NCBI GenBank assembly: GCA_012034575.1
Contig: JAAUPF010000003.1
Location: 24,146 to 88,145, forward strand
From: Richelia sp. CSU_2_1
Lineage (GTDB): Bacteria; Cyanobacteriota; Cyanobacteriia; Cyanobacteriales; Microcoleaceae
Length of the DNA: 64,000 nucleotides
Reading direction: 5' to 3'
Below are positions 37,126-46,032 of this stretch, piece by piece. A program made the translations under genes and the position numbers. Under the pieces are notes generated by a model that did not search any database, was not told the DNA's origin, and saw only the letters and a list, made by a program, of their open reading frames with translations. Within the stretch, counting starts at the first letter, position 1; every line of letters begins with the position of its first letter.

Positions 37126-38856
37126 ATGATTTGCTGTATCAATCCCGACTGCCCCAATCCTCAAAACCCTGACGGGGAACAATATTGCCTCAGTTGCGGC
37201 GTGCAACTCGTGCCAATCCTGCGAGGGCGTTACCGGATTGTGGAACTCCTCGGCCGAGGCAGTTTTGGCAAAACCTATTTAGCTGAAGATATTGATAAAC
37301 TAAATGAACGCTGTGTCGTTAAACAATTAGCACCAAAAGATCGAGCAACTTGGGCGATAAACAAATCCGTAGAATTATTTAAACAAGAAGCAAAGCAATT
37401 GCAACATTTAGGCGGACATTCCCAAATTCCATCGCTATTTGCCTATTTTGAAGAAGAGAAATATTTATATTTAGTACAGCAGTTTATCGACGGAGATAAT
37501 TTATTAAAGCTTTGGCGACAGGAAGGAGATTGGCAAGCAAGCCAAGTCAGACAAATGTTGCTCGAACTCTTGCCAGTTCTTAAGTTTATTCACGAACAAA
37601 ATATCGTTCACCGAGACATCAAGCCTGAGAATATTATGCGCCGTAGCAGCGAGGGTTTGTTAGTGCTAATTGATTTCGGAGTTTCCAAGCAGTTGTCGGG
37701 AACAGTAATGTCAAAACCGGGAACGCAAATTGGTTCGTGCGGTTATGCACCCCTCGAACAAATGCAAGGAGGTGAAGCTTATCCAGCCAGCGATTTGTTT
37801 AGCTTGGGGGCGACGGCTTTTCATTTACTGACGGGGCTATATCCTTATCGTTTGTGGGTAGAACACGGTTATAGCTGGACAGTAAATTGGCAGCAATATT
37901 TGCAAATTCCTATAGATAATGAATTGGCATGGATTTTATCTAAGTTGTTGGCAAAAGATATCCAGCAGCGCTATCAATCTGCAGAGGAAGTTTTAAAAGA
38001 TTTTCAATGTCTGTCAGGGCAAAATTTTATACCCGATCTACCAAAATTTGACTTTCAAGTGGTGACAGTTGATGTGCGGGGTAATGTAACTACCCGCCAA
38101 CAGCATCAAGCACAATTTTTTAGGAAAGATTTAGGTAGCGGTACAATCTTAGATATGGTAGCAATTCCTGACGGTAGTTTCGTGATGGGTTCCCCCAGTA
38201 CAGAAGCAGGAAGATCTAACAGTGAAGGACCTCAGCGAACTGTGAATATCTCTCCTTTTTTTATGGGTAAATTTCCAATCACTCAAGCACAATACCAAGC
38301 GGTGATGGGGAATAACCCTTCTCATTTCCAAGATTTTTTCAACAGCAAACATCTTCCTGTAGATCGAGTAAGCTGGAATGATGCTGTAGAATTCTGCGAG
38401 AAACTTTCTCAAAAAATAGGCAAAACATATCGCTTACCTTCGGAAGCAGAATGGGAGTATGCTTGTCGCGCCGGAACTACAACACCTTTCTATTTTGGCG
38501 AGACAATTACGCCGGATTTAGTTAATTATGATGGTGACGATCCCTACGCTTGGGCACCGAAAGGAATTTATCGCGGACAAACAACGGATGTCGGGAGTTT
38601 TCCACCGAATTCATTTGGCTTGTACGATATGCACGGTAATGTTTGGGAATGGTGCGCGGATTCTTGGCACAATAATTACAATGGCGCACCGACTGACGGA
38701 AGTTCTTGGGACACTGGAAAAAACGATCGCCGCGTGCAGCGTGGCGGTTCCTGGGTTTTCAATGCGGTCAATTGCCGCAGTGCATTTCGTAGCAGGCTTC
38801 CGGCGGACTATCGCGTCAGGTATCTCGGTTTTCGCGTGGTTCTTGTTGCTGATTAG
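37126..38856 (+). CDS. Serine/threonine protein kinase fused to an FGE-sulfatase-like (C-type lectin fold) domain
   Basis: A 576-residue protein. Residues 3-25 form a zinc-ribbon-like CCINPDCPNPQNPDGEQYCL plus SCG. The kinase domain (about 33-300) has LLGRGSFGKTYLAED, VVKQL, IVHRDIKPENIM and IDFGVSKQLSG. A linker leads to an FGE-like domain (about 345-575): GSFVMGSPSTEAG, MGKFPITQAQYQAVMGNNPS, RLPSEAEWEYACRAGTTTPF, FGLYDMHGNVWEWCADSW and RVQRGGSW. Of the two FGE catalytic cysteines only the second position (NC) is kept, so it is not a true formylglycine enzyme. The end of the domain is laid out like a retroelement-diversified region. The kinase is cytoplasmic as far as seen. Confidence 0.92.
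   Translation: MICCINPDCPNPQNPDGEQYCLSCGVQLVPILRGRYRIVELLGRGSFGKTYLAEDIDKLNERCVVKQLAPKDRATWAINKSVELFKQEAKQLQHLGGHSQIPSLFAYFEEEKYLYLVQQFIDGDNLLKLWRQEGDWQASQVRQMLLELLPVLKFIHEQNIVHRDIKPENIMRRSSEGLLVLIDFGVSKQLSGTVMSKPGTQIGSCGYAPLEQMQGGEAYPASDLFSLGATAFHLLTGLYPYRLWVEHGYSWTVNWQQYLQIPIDNELAWILSKLLAKDIQQRYQSAEEVLKDFQCLSGQNFIPDLPKFDFQVVTVDVRGNVTTRQQHQAQFFRKDLGSGTILDMVAIPDGSFVMGSPSTEAGRSNSEGPQRTVNISPFFMGKFPITQAQYQAVMGNNPSHFQDFFNSKHLPVDRVSWNDAVEFCEKLSQKIGKTYRLPSEAEWEYACRAGTTTPFYFGETITPDLVNYDGDDPYAWAPKGIYRGQTTDVGSFPPNSFGLYDMHGNVWEWCADSWHNNYNGAPTDGSSWDTGKNDRRVQRGGSWVFNAVNCRSAFRSRLPADYRVRYLGFRVVLVAD
38746..38850 (+). other. Candidate DGR variable region (VR) in the kinase-FGE C-terminus
   Basis: From GGTTCCTGG to GGTTTTCGCGTGGTT the frame reads GGSW-VFNAVN-CRSA-F-R-S-R and ends LGFRVV. 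In sister FGE-like proteins the changed places are normally Asn codons (AAY). Here many hold residues reachable by A substitutions (Phe TTT, Ser AGC, Val GTC, Tyr TAT, Leu CTC) while the places between stay fixed (CRSA, R, D, GFR). The conserved end would be the initiation-of-mutagenic-homing site. Confidence 0.5.
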
Positions 38857-39666
38857 TCTCCGGTTTCCATTTCCGCGTGGCAGTCTCCCGCGAGAACTCT
38901 TCTGTTCTATTTAACCCTTATTTTATGCCAGTATATGTACTGCTGAGATACTTGGGCGAACCCGCCCCTACTATATTGTTAATTTATGTTAATTTTATAT
39001 TGTTAATTTAGCAAACACTATAGCAAACTAATACAAAATAAAACTGTTCGATTCATAGCAGATAAGAACTTCCGATATGACAACCGTTAAAACTTAGCGC
39101 TAAGTTTTAACAATTGACAATTTCTTGGGCATCGCGCTTTAATTTTAATGATGGGAAAGGCGTTAGTTCATCCCCGCCAAGAGACTGACTAACGCCTTTT
39201 CCTGTACTCCTTACGAATACACAAAGATTATGCCACAAAATATTGCCCAACAAGGATTCATCGGGAATCCTCGGGCTCTTGCGTACCAAAAACGCCTTTA
39301 CCCTTGGGCGATCGCGAAACTGATGCCAAATATGCAGCGGGCGATCGTCTGTCGGTTTCGCAGTCGATCGGATGCTGACGGACACTTGCTGTGCTTGCGC
39401 CGACTCATGCCGCAAGCTTTGCTAATAATCGTTTTTGACTTGCAGCCCGACTAAAATATCGGGGCAAATCCCCTCGCGACATTCCGCTGACATTAGGGAA
39501 TTAATTACTGCCGCGATCGCGAAAGTTCACTTTGAGAGGACTAATGAATTCTGCAGTCCTCTTTTAGAGGACTTTCGCTTTGAGGCAGGGGTTTAAACCC
39601 CTGCCGGACTAAAGGTTTAACGCGATTGTTGCTAACATAAAATTATCTGCTATTTGCTGGTGAATC
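38857..39666. other. Intergenic region after the kinase gene
   Basis: About 810 bases without a supported gene. It contains a second CCGCGTGG stretch just after the stop (about 38874), a GAACCCGCCCC repeat (about 38956), the 39154 hairpin, a GTCCTC/GAGGAC hairpin (39556-39572), and a perfect 22-base palindrome at 39584-39605 centred on GTTTAAAC. No reverse transcriptase or template repeat is present. Confidence 0.6.
39154..39202. terminator. Hairpin, stem GGAAAGGCGTTAGT / ACTAACGCCTTTTCC
   Basis: A 14-base stem with one bulged T and a 20-base loop, in a gene-free stretch. It lacks a proper U-run on either side, so a dispersed palindrome is as likely as a terminator. Confidence 0.4.
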
Positions 39667-40362
39667 ATGACTTCGACAACTGCAAAATTCATCCTCGCCC
39701 AAACCAGCCAAATTCCCCAATGGCAACCCGCCGCGTGGGAAGATTATTTAGCTGCTTGCGAAAAGCTGGAATTTGAGGAAGCAAGAATATTTTATTATGA
39801 AGGACATCTTTGGATAGACATGGGTAACGAAGGACCTCAGCACGCCAGATTTAACGACCTGTTTACTATCATATTTTTCGTTTGGTTTACTACCAAACTA
39901 GGACAAGCTTTTGATTCTCTCAGCGGTTGTGTAATTGAAAAGCCTAAAGTGGGGGCTGGCGCACCAGATAAAGTTTTATACATCGGCGGAAATTTCCCTC
40001 AATGGAAAAAAGGCGAACCGCGTCGCATTAACCTAAATCAATGGCGAGTTCCCGATTTGGTCGGGGAGGTTGCCGATACAACTTTGGCGAGCGATTTAGA
40101 CGAAAAAAAGCGGTTGTATGCTGCTTTAGGAATTCCAGAATATTGGGTGGTAGATATTAATGGTGAGAGAGTTTTGGCATTTAGATTGCAAGAAAATGGC
40201 AAGTATCAGGAATGCCAATTTTCGGTAGCGCTTGAGGGATTGCCGATCGCTTTGCTGTCAGCAACTTTGAAGCTTTTAGGCGAGGGAAACGGGATAGCAG
40301 CGATGTGGTTTGCCCAACAAATCGAGAATTTGTCAGCCGATCGAGAACAGCAAGAATCCTAG
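39667..40362 (+). CDS. Uma2 family (DUF820) putative restriction-like endonuclease
   Basis: A 231-residue protein of the PD-(D/E)xK fold, abundant in filamentous cyanobacteria. It has EEARIFYYEGHLWIDMGNEG, then PDLVGEVADTTLASDLDEKK with the E/D and K active-site residues, followed by RLYAALGIPEYWVVDINGER. The D-x(n)-E-x-K spacing is partly altered (GEVADTT). Function in the cell is unknown; DNA cleavage is only inferred from the fold. It stands alone, 154 bases before ppk. Confidence 0.9.
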   Translation: MTSTTAKFILAQTSQIPQWQPAAWEDYLAACEKLEFEEARIFYYEGHLWIDMGNEGPQHARFNDLFTIIFFVWFTTKLGQAFDSLSGCVIEKPKVGAGAPDKVLYIGGNFPQWKKGEPRRINLNQWRVPDLVGEVADTTLASDLDEKKRLYAALGIPEYWVVDINGERVLAFRLQENGKYQECQFSVALEGLPIALLSATLKLLGEGNGIAAMWFAQQIENLSADREQQES

Positions 40363-40516
40363 CGATAATTTTGCTACCTTCCTGCAGGTATCGCCCGCAA
40401 GACACCCGCAGCAGGTCGGAAAAAATGTCCGATCGACAGAGGCGATCTCGCTCTTGAACCTGCGATACTAATTCACAGAAGCCATCCACCGAGTCTCTTC
40501 CAGACTGCCCCAAACC

Positions 40517-42706
40517 ATGCCCAAGCCAAAAAAGACCCCCACCAAAAATTATGCTGAAATTAACCTCAGCGACCCGCAATATTACTTCAACCGAGAACAA
40601 AGCTGGCTGGAATTCAACAACCGAGTGCTTCACGAAGCCCTAGACCCCCGCACTCCCCTTTTAGAAAGGCTGAAATTTCTCGCTATTTTTAGCTCTAACT
40701 TAGACGAATATTTTATGGTGCGCGTCGGCGCTCTCAAACAGCAAGTAGAAGCAAAAGTCAGAAAATTGACGGCCGACGGCCGCACGCCCCAAGAACAGCT
40801 AGATGCGATTAACAAGCGGCTGTTGCCGATGGTTACTCAACAGCACGCCTACTTCGATCAAACTTTGCGGCCGAAATTAGCAGCCAGCGGTATTTGTATT
40901 CTCGATTACATTGACCTCAATCAAGAACAACGCAATTATTTGCACCGCTATTTTAAAGAACAGGTTTTTCCCGTCCTCACTCCCCTTGCAGTTGACCCCA
41001 GTCACCCCTTCCCCTACCTTTCCAATCTCAGCCTCAATTTAGCAGTAGTAGTTAGAGATCCCGACACCCAGGAAGAATTGTTTGCCCGCGTCAAAGTCCC
41101 GCAGGTATTGCCGAGGTTTGTCCCCCTCCCCGGCGAGTTGCAGTGGCAGCAAAAGGGAATGTCTCCCGTGTGGACTGGCGTGCCTTTGGAACAGGCGATC
41201 GCCCACAATTTAGAAGCGTTGTTTCCGGGGATGGACATTCAGGAATATTACCCGTTTCGGATTACCCGCAATGCCGATTTAACAGTCGAGGAGGATGAGG
41301 CGGAAGATTTGCTGCTGGCGATCGAACAGGAACTGCGCAAGCGTCGGTTTGGGGGTTCGGCGGTGCGGATGGAAATTCAAGCGACGATGCCGCCCGCACT
41401 CCGAGATATGCTGCTGGAGGAATTGGAACTCGGACTGCAGGATGTTTACACAGTCGAAGGGTTGCTGGGCCTCAAGGATTTAATGTCTTTTATCGGGTTG
41501 CCGGTGCCGGAACTGAAAGACCCACCTTGGAATCCGGTAGTGCCACCCCGCTTGCGCAGCCCGGAATCGGGGCGGATTATTGATGAATCGATCGGCCATT
41601 CTGATGAGGGTGAGGATATTTTTACGGTCATCCGCCGGGGGGATTTGATGCTGCACCACCCGTATCACTCGTTTGCGGCGACGGTACAGCGGTTTATTGC
41701 TGAGGCGGCGCACGATCGATCGGTGTTAGCAATTAAGATGACTTTATACCGTACTTCGGGAGATTCCCCGATCGTCAATTCTTTGATTGAAGCCGCCCAA
41801 AACGGCAAGCAGGTAGCTGTTTTAGTGGAATTAAAAGCTAGATTTGACGAAGAAAATAATATTATTTGGGCCCGCAAGTTGGAACAAGCGGGAGTTCACG
41901 TAGTTTACGGTTTGGTGGGGCTAAAAACTCACACAAAAATTTTATTAGTAGTGCGCCGCGAAGAAGGCTGCATCCGCCGTTACGTGCACATCGGGACTGG
42001 CAATTACAATCCCAAAACCGCAGGGCTTTATACAGATTTAGGCGTGTTGAGTTGCCGCGAGGATTTGGGTAAAGATTTGACGGATTTGTTCAATTATTTA
42101 ACAGGTTATTCGCGCCAGGTCGCTTATCGAAAATTGTTGGTAGCGCCCGTGAATATGCGCGATCGATTTTTAGCTTTAATCCGCCGCGAGGCAGAATTTT
42201 GCCGGTTGACCAATGAAGGCGGCAGCGCTCAGTGCGGTCGAATTGTTGCCAAAATGAATGCTTTAGTTGACCCTCAAATTATTGCTGCTTTATACGAAGC
42301 ATCTCAAGCTGGAGTAAAAATCGATTTGATCGTGCGGGGAATTTGCTGTTTGCGTCCGGGTGTTGAGGGGGTTAGCGACAATATTAAAGTTATCAGTATT
42401 GTCGGCCGCTTTTTGGAACACTCTCGAATTTTTTACTTTTTCAACGGAGGCGAGGAAGAGGTTTATATCGGTTCCGCTGACTGGATGCAGCGCAATCTCA
42501 GCCGCCGGGTAGAGGCGATAATGCGGGTGGAAGACCCGACAATTGCTAAGGAATTGCAAGAAATTTTGGGGGTGATGCTGGCAGATAACCGCCAAGCTTG
42601 GGATTTGCAATCTGGAGGCAATTACACTCAGCGGCGTCCGCCTGCGAATTGCGCGGAATTGAGCTCCCAACAAATTTTGATGGATATGGCTTTGAACAGT
42701 CATTAG
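40517..42706 (+). CDS. ppk1: Polyphosphate kinase 1
   Basis: PPK1 makes polyphosphate from ATP and also runs the reverse reaction. At 729 residues it has full length. The N-terminal YFNREQSWLEFNNRVLHEAL and FLAIFSSNLDEYFMVRVGAL are the signature. The autophosphorylated His is in RRYVHIGTGNYNPKTAGLYT (about residue 490), and the second His is in LEHSRIFYFFNGG (about 635). VYIGSADWMQRNLSRRVEA closes the second phospholipase-D-like domain. Start at ATG 40517. It is a cytoplasmic enzyme central to phosphate storage. Confidence 0.97.
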   Translation: MPKPKKTPTKNYAEINLSDPQYYFNREQSWLEFNNRVLHEALDPRTPLLERLKFLAIFSSNLDEYFMVRVGALKQQVEAKVRKLTADGRTPQEQLDAINKRLLPMVTQQHAYFDQTLRPKLAASGICILDYIDLNQEQRNYLHRYFKEQVFPVLTPLAVDPSHPFPYLSNLSLNLAVVVRDPDTQEELFARVKVPQVLPRFVPLPGELQWQQKGMSPVWTGVPLEQAIAHNLEALFPGMDIQEYYPFRITRNADLTVEEDEAEDLLLAIEQELRKRRFGGSAVRMEIQATMPPALRDMLLEELELGLQDVYTVEGLLGLKDLMSFIGLPVPELKDPPWNPVVPPRLRSPESGRIIDESIGHSDEGEDIFTVIRRGDLMLHHPYHSFAATVQRFIAEAAHDRSVLAIKMTLYRTSGDSPIVNSLIEAAQNGKQVAVLVELKARFDEENNIIWARKLEQAGVHVVYGLVGLKTHTKILLVVRREEGCIRRYVHIGTGNYNPKTAGLYTDLGVLSCREDLGKDLTDLFNYLTGYSRQVAYRKLLVAPVNMRDRFLALIRREAEFCRLTNEGGSAQCGRIVAKMNALVDPQIIAALYEASQAGVKIDLIVRGICCLRPGVEGVSDNIKVISIVGRFLEHSRIFYFFNGGEEEVYIGSADWMQRNLSRRVEAIMRVEDPTIAKELQEILGVMLADNRQAWDLQSGGNYTQRRPPANCAELSSQQILMDMALNSH

Positions 42707-42738
42707 TCATTAGTCATTAGTCATTAGTCAGCAGTCAA
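42700..42738. repeat. Heptanucleotide tandem repeat (TCATTAG)n
   Basis: Four to five TCATTAG units start inside the last codons of ppk1 and continue past its stop. Similar TCATTAG/TCATCAG units follow the GT4 gene at 15664-15690. Confidence 0.8.
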
Positions 42739-43297
42739 GATTTATCCCTATTTTCCGATAAAAGGGATAACTTATGCTGGCTTAGTATAAACATATAACT
42801 AAAAATTTAAGCACAATGTATTTTTAATCTCACATTAAATAGATCGCCGATCGCCCGTCTCAATCCGCTTCTGGCAAGAGGAACAGATCCCCCGATCGCA
42901 AAAATCTCAAAAATTTTATTAACTTTTGATAAATTTTTCTCTATAGCTGAATTCGCTCCAAGCCTTGTGACTAAAGCATCTTCCCGCAAATTAGTCGGTG
43001 AAGATTTGATAAAGATTCGGTAAACAGCTCCCTGACACCGATCCCCAATCTCAAAAGTTTGTGGTAATCTGTTTCAGTTCGTTAACAAAAAACAAATTGC
43101 GGATCGAGTATGAGTTGCCAAAGGTCGGGGAAGTTTCACTCAGATTTTTTATTTGGGGAAACATTAAAGCATCAAAGCGCCCGGACAGTTTGCTGCAACT
43201 CGCAGGGACTAGGCTGCGGGTTCCAGAGAAATCCTGAAAACCCAAAAAAGCCATCCTCCAATCTCGATCGGCAATGGCTCTTCACAAAAATGGACGT
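42739..43297. other. Intergenic region before the RlpA-like gene
   Basis: About 560 bases, A/T-rich in its first half. No gene or clear RNA structure is seen. Confidence 0.5.
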
Positions 43298-44359
43298 ATG
43301 AAGGAAAAATTTGTTGGTGGTCTACTAGCTGTCTTGTTAGTTCCTACGGTAGGAACGGCATCCTCTTGCCACGCACAACCCACTCGTCGGGCCGGACAAA
43401 ACTCTCAGAACAACAACCAAGTAATTTCCAGCCAACCGTCCCCGCAGTTAAACGCAACTCGGGTCGAAGCACAAAAAGTCGGACAATACCAATATCAAGC
43501 CAAAGCAGTAATTGACCCAGGATCGATCGCCAAAATTCAATCCCACGAATTCGGCGGCCGACAAGCAGCTACAGTCTACGTGCGCAACATTCCGGTCATC
43601 ACCTTCCTGAATCCGGAAACAAACACAAAAATTGGAACCACCCGTGGCGAATCCGATGCCAGCAGCGAAGTCAAAGTAGCTGGCGATCGAGAAAATCGCA
43701 CCGCCACTCAACAAAAAGACGCCAGCGGGTCGCCCGATCCAGTTTGGCGGGCTTCCACCCTAGCGGCAAAACTCAACCAGTTAGCCCGCAATAACCTCGA
43801 TCCCAGCACGATCGTCGTCAAGTGGGAAACAGAAGATCGCTACACAATTCAAGCCAACGGCGAAGAATTGGTAAAAATCGACGCTGAAACCATCCTCCCC
43901 GACACCACCAACGACTTCAGCCAAGACGCCCTCCAAGCAACCAACCGCCTCCGCCGCCTCTTCGGCAACGCGCCGCCCCTCGAAGAAATCGCAGGCAAGC
44001 CAGAACCAGAACCCCCCGTACTTTCTTTGGGCCCGGTGCAAGTGCGGATCAGCGGCTGGGCTTCCTGGTACGGCCCGGGATTTCACGGCAACCTCAGCGC
44101 TAGTGGCGAACGCTTTAACCAAAATGCCCTTACAGCAGCCCACCCCAACTTGCCTTTCGGAACTTTGGTAATGGTAAGAAACCTGGATAACGGCAGATCT
44201 GTAGTGGTCAGAATTAACGATCGCGGCCCTTATGTGGGCGATCGGGTAATTGACTTGTCCGCCGCCGCCGCCAACGTGCTCGGAATGCTCAGCAGTGGCG
44301 TCGCCCGAGTAGAACTAGAGGTGATCGCACCTCAGACGCAGGAAACCCTCGCACGCTAA
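43298..44359 (+). CDS. RlpA-like septal lytic transglycosylase (DPBB domain)
   Basis: I take the ATG at 43298 because it starts a signal peptide (MKEKFVGGLLAVLLVPTVGT, then ASSCHA); the frame is open from 43274. The 353-residue product has a long polar linker. A double-psi beta-barrel domain near the C-terminus has ISGWASWYGPGFHGN, GERFNQNALTAAHPNLPFGT, and RINDRGPYVGDRVIDLSAAA. RlpA proteins cut or bind naked glycan strands at the septum. A SPOR domain is not present, as in many cyanobacterial forms. Export to the periplasm is predicted. Confidence 0.9.
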   Translation: MKEKFVGGLLAVLLVPTVGTASSCHAQPTRRAGQNSQNNNQVISSQPSPQLNATRVEAQKVGQYQYQAKAVIDPGSIAKIQSHEFGGRQAATVYVRNIPVITFLNPETNTKIGTTRGESDASSEVKVAGDRENRTATQQKDASGSPDPVWRASTLAAKLNQLARNNLDPSTIVVKWETEDRYTIQANGEELVKIDAETILPDTTNDFSQDALQATNRLRRLFGNAPPLEEIAGKPEPEPPVLSLGPVQVRISGWASWYGPGFHGNLSASGERFNQNALTAAHPNLPFGTLVMVRNLDNGRSVVVRINDRGPYVGDRVIDLSAAAANVLGMLSSGVARVELEVIAPQTQETLAR

Positions 44360-44360
44360 T

Positions 44361-44433
44361 TAGGGCTTGCTGAATATATCGATCGCACTTGTTCAAAGCG
44401 GGCGATCGATTATTCAGCAAACCCTAACTGTTA
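44361..44433. repeat. MITE-like palindrome with TAGGG(C)TTGCTGAATA ends
   Basis: Ends TAGGGCTTGCTGAATA and TATTCAGCAAACCCTA face each other about 72 bases apart, like the terminal inverted repeats of small transposons. The left end plus ATCGATCGCAC reappears at about 54835. No transposase frame lies between. Confidence 0.65.
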
Positions 44434-44530
44434 CCAGGGCCAGAAATAGCCAAACTGCTACCAGTCAGGAGTTAGAGAATCCATTAAGCAAACCTCAACT
44501 TGCTTATTACCGCCGACGCAAAACAGTTTT

Positions 44531-45721
44531 TTATCGTCCGGGTTGCCCTTTTGTCCCAGTCCAAACCCGTGCAATCAGGTAGGGTGGTTGTCCGACATCG
44601 GATTTACCTGTAAAAATCGAACTGCGATGGAGTTGATTGACTGCAACATACAGCCAAGAATCTGAACCAAAGCGAACATTATCGGGAAACAAAAAGCGAT
44701 CGTCTCGCACTAATCGAGTTAGCTTTCCATCCTTGCTTAAGACATCAATGGCATTATCGCGTAGATTAGTAATAAAGTGATTACCTTCTGCATCGGTACT
44801 GATACCATCTGATACGGGCTTTTTCCCAACAACCTTAATTGCCTGACTAATTTCTGCGTTGGTTGCTTTCTCTCGAAAGAGTCTGGCCGGCACCGAATAC
44901 AAAGTCTCGCCATTCATTGCGCCATAGTAGATTATTTCGCCATCTGCCGAGATCGTAATCGGGTTAATCGGCACTCGCGCGTTTTGCATCGAGCCGTCCG
45001 GTCTTGGGAACTTCAGTATTTGACCTTCAACAACCAAATCAACATTCTCAGCATTGAGTGAGGGATGATTGGTAAAACGGTGGGCCGTTTTGTTATTGAT
45101 GTCTACGACTACGATCGCGGGTGTCGCTCCACAGTCTGCAATGTACGCAAATCCTCGTTCGGCATCTACTGCAATATCTTGCATGATGCCACCTCGCGGG
45201 CCGATTTCTTCTGGGAAATCCATGCGAAATACTTGTTTGCGAGTATTGATATCAAAGGCAACGAGTTTAGGTTGTTGGGGCTTGCCATTATCAGGCATCC
45301 AGTTACCGTGGTCTGTCACCCAAAGACGGTCCTGGGAATCGATCGCAACCCCGTGAGCCGTATTCAAAACATTGCTTCCACTGCCCGGTTTGGCATTCCA
45401 TTCTTGGTTGGGAAAAGTAGACCAATTGTTCTTACCGGGTTTGATTTCAATTAATTGTGCCGGCCCGCGCCGCATCCCATGAACGCTGGCAAACATTCGT
45501 CCATCTCGTGATGCCGTTACGTTTCCTGGGGTGATGTCTAATTCTGCAACAATTTCGGTTTTTCCGACCTCTGGAGAGGCACTAGGAGAAGTCTGGACTA
45601 CAGCAATTGCGGTTGGAGAGATTGAAGATTGTTGTGTTAAGTTTGTCTCTTTAGAACAAGCAGAAACAACCAGAGCTGTCGTACAGGTTAGCATCCAGAT
45701 AAATTTTGAAGTGCGTTTCAT
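44531..45721 (-). CDS. Lipoprotein of the major royal jelly protein (MRJP/yellow) family
   Basis: A 396-residue protein. The signal sequence SKFIWMLTCTTALVVSAC ends in a lipobox (VSAC), so it is probably a membrane-anchored lipoprotein. The body is a six-bladed propeller-like MRJP domain with RLWVTDHGNWMPDNGKPQQP, MQDIAVDAERGFAYIADCGA, ISADGEIIYYGAMNGETLYS, and PDNVRFGSDSWLYVAVNQLH. Some relatives act as lactonases or dopachrome-converting proteins; the substrate here is unknown. It is the last gene of a leftward set with a YqhD remnant and a DJ-1 protein. Confidence 0.88.
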   Translation of the reverse strand: MKRTSKFIWMLTCTTALVVSACSKETNLTQQSSISPTAIAVVQTSPSASPEVGKTEIVAELDITPGNVTASRDGRMFASVHGMRRGPAQLIEIKPGKNNWSTFPNQEWNAKPGSGSNVLNTAHGVAIDSQDRLWVTDHGNWMPDNGKPQQPKLVAFDINTRKQVFRMDFPEEIGPRGGIMQDIAVDAERGFAYIADCGATPAIVVVDINNKTAHRFTNHPSLNAENVDLVVEGQILKFPRPDGSMQNARVPINPITISADGEIIYYGAMNGETLYSVPARLFREKATNAEISQAIKVVGKKPVSDGISTDAEGNHFITNLRDNAIDVLSKDGKLTRLVRDDRFLFPDNVRFGSDSWLYVAVNQLHRSSIFTGKSDVGQPPYLIARVWTGTKGQPGR

Positions 45722-45825
45722 AGTAGAATCCTTGAAAAATAGGGGGTAAATTTCATCATTGCGATTTGTTATTCAAATCGTTGTCAAAATTGCTTTCACA
45801 ATTCTGTAAATTTAAAGGCTAATCG

Positions 45826-45999
45826 TCAAAACTTTTTCCACACCTTGGATTCCGACTCCAAAACGCCGTTTTGCTTGACGCTGCCGCTGCCGTAAGTTAT
45901 CAAAACTCGGGCGCTAGCGGGAATTTCAGCACTGATATTTGCGACTTGATTTTTGCCAAACAAAATCTTTACCGGATTGTGAAATATGAAATTCTGCAC
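45826..45999 (-). pseudogene. N-terminal remnant of a YqhD-like NADPH-dependent alcohol/aldehyde dehydrogenase
   Basis: A GTG at 45999 with AGGAGG upstream opens a frame of 57 codons: VQNFIFHNPVKILFGKNQVA followed by EIPASARVLITYGSGSVKQN and GVLE. This is the N-terminus of iron-containing dehydrogenases such as YqhD/BdhA (normally about 385 residues). It then runs into ESESKVWKKF and stops. The rest, with the metal site, is missing. YqhD reduces short aldehydes and methylglyoxal with NADPH. It is sandwiched between the DJ-1 and MRJP genes. Confidence 0.8.
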
Positions 46000-46032
46000 G
46001 GTTTTTCCTCCTGCGATTGCTTGTTGAATGCT

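Noticed and set aside
38160..38856. True formylglycine-generating enzyme
   Set aside because: The first catalytic cysteine is replaced by Phe, and no sulfatase is nearby.
39107..39415. 102-codon minus-strand frame after the kinase gene, checked as an accessory DGR gene
   Set aside because: No reverse transcriptase or Avd-like motifs; it overlaps a hairpin.
40181..40633. 150-codon minus-strand frame between Uma2 and ppk1
   Set aside because: It overlaps the ends of two well-supported plus-strand genes and has no protein features.
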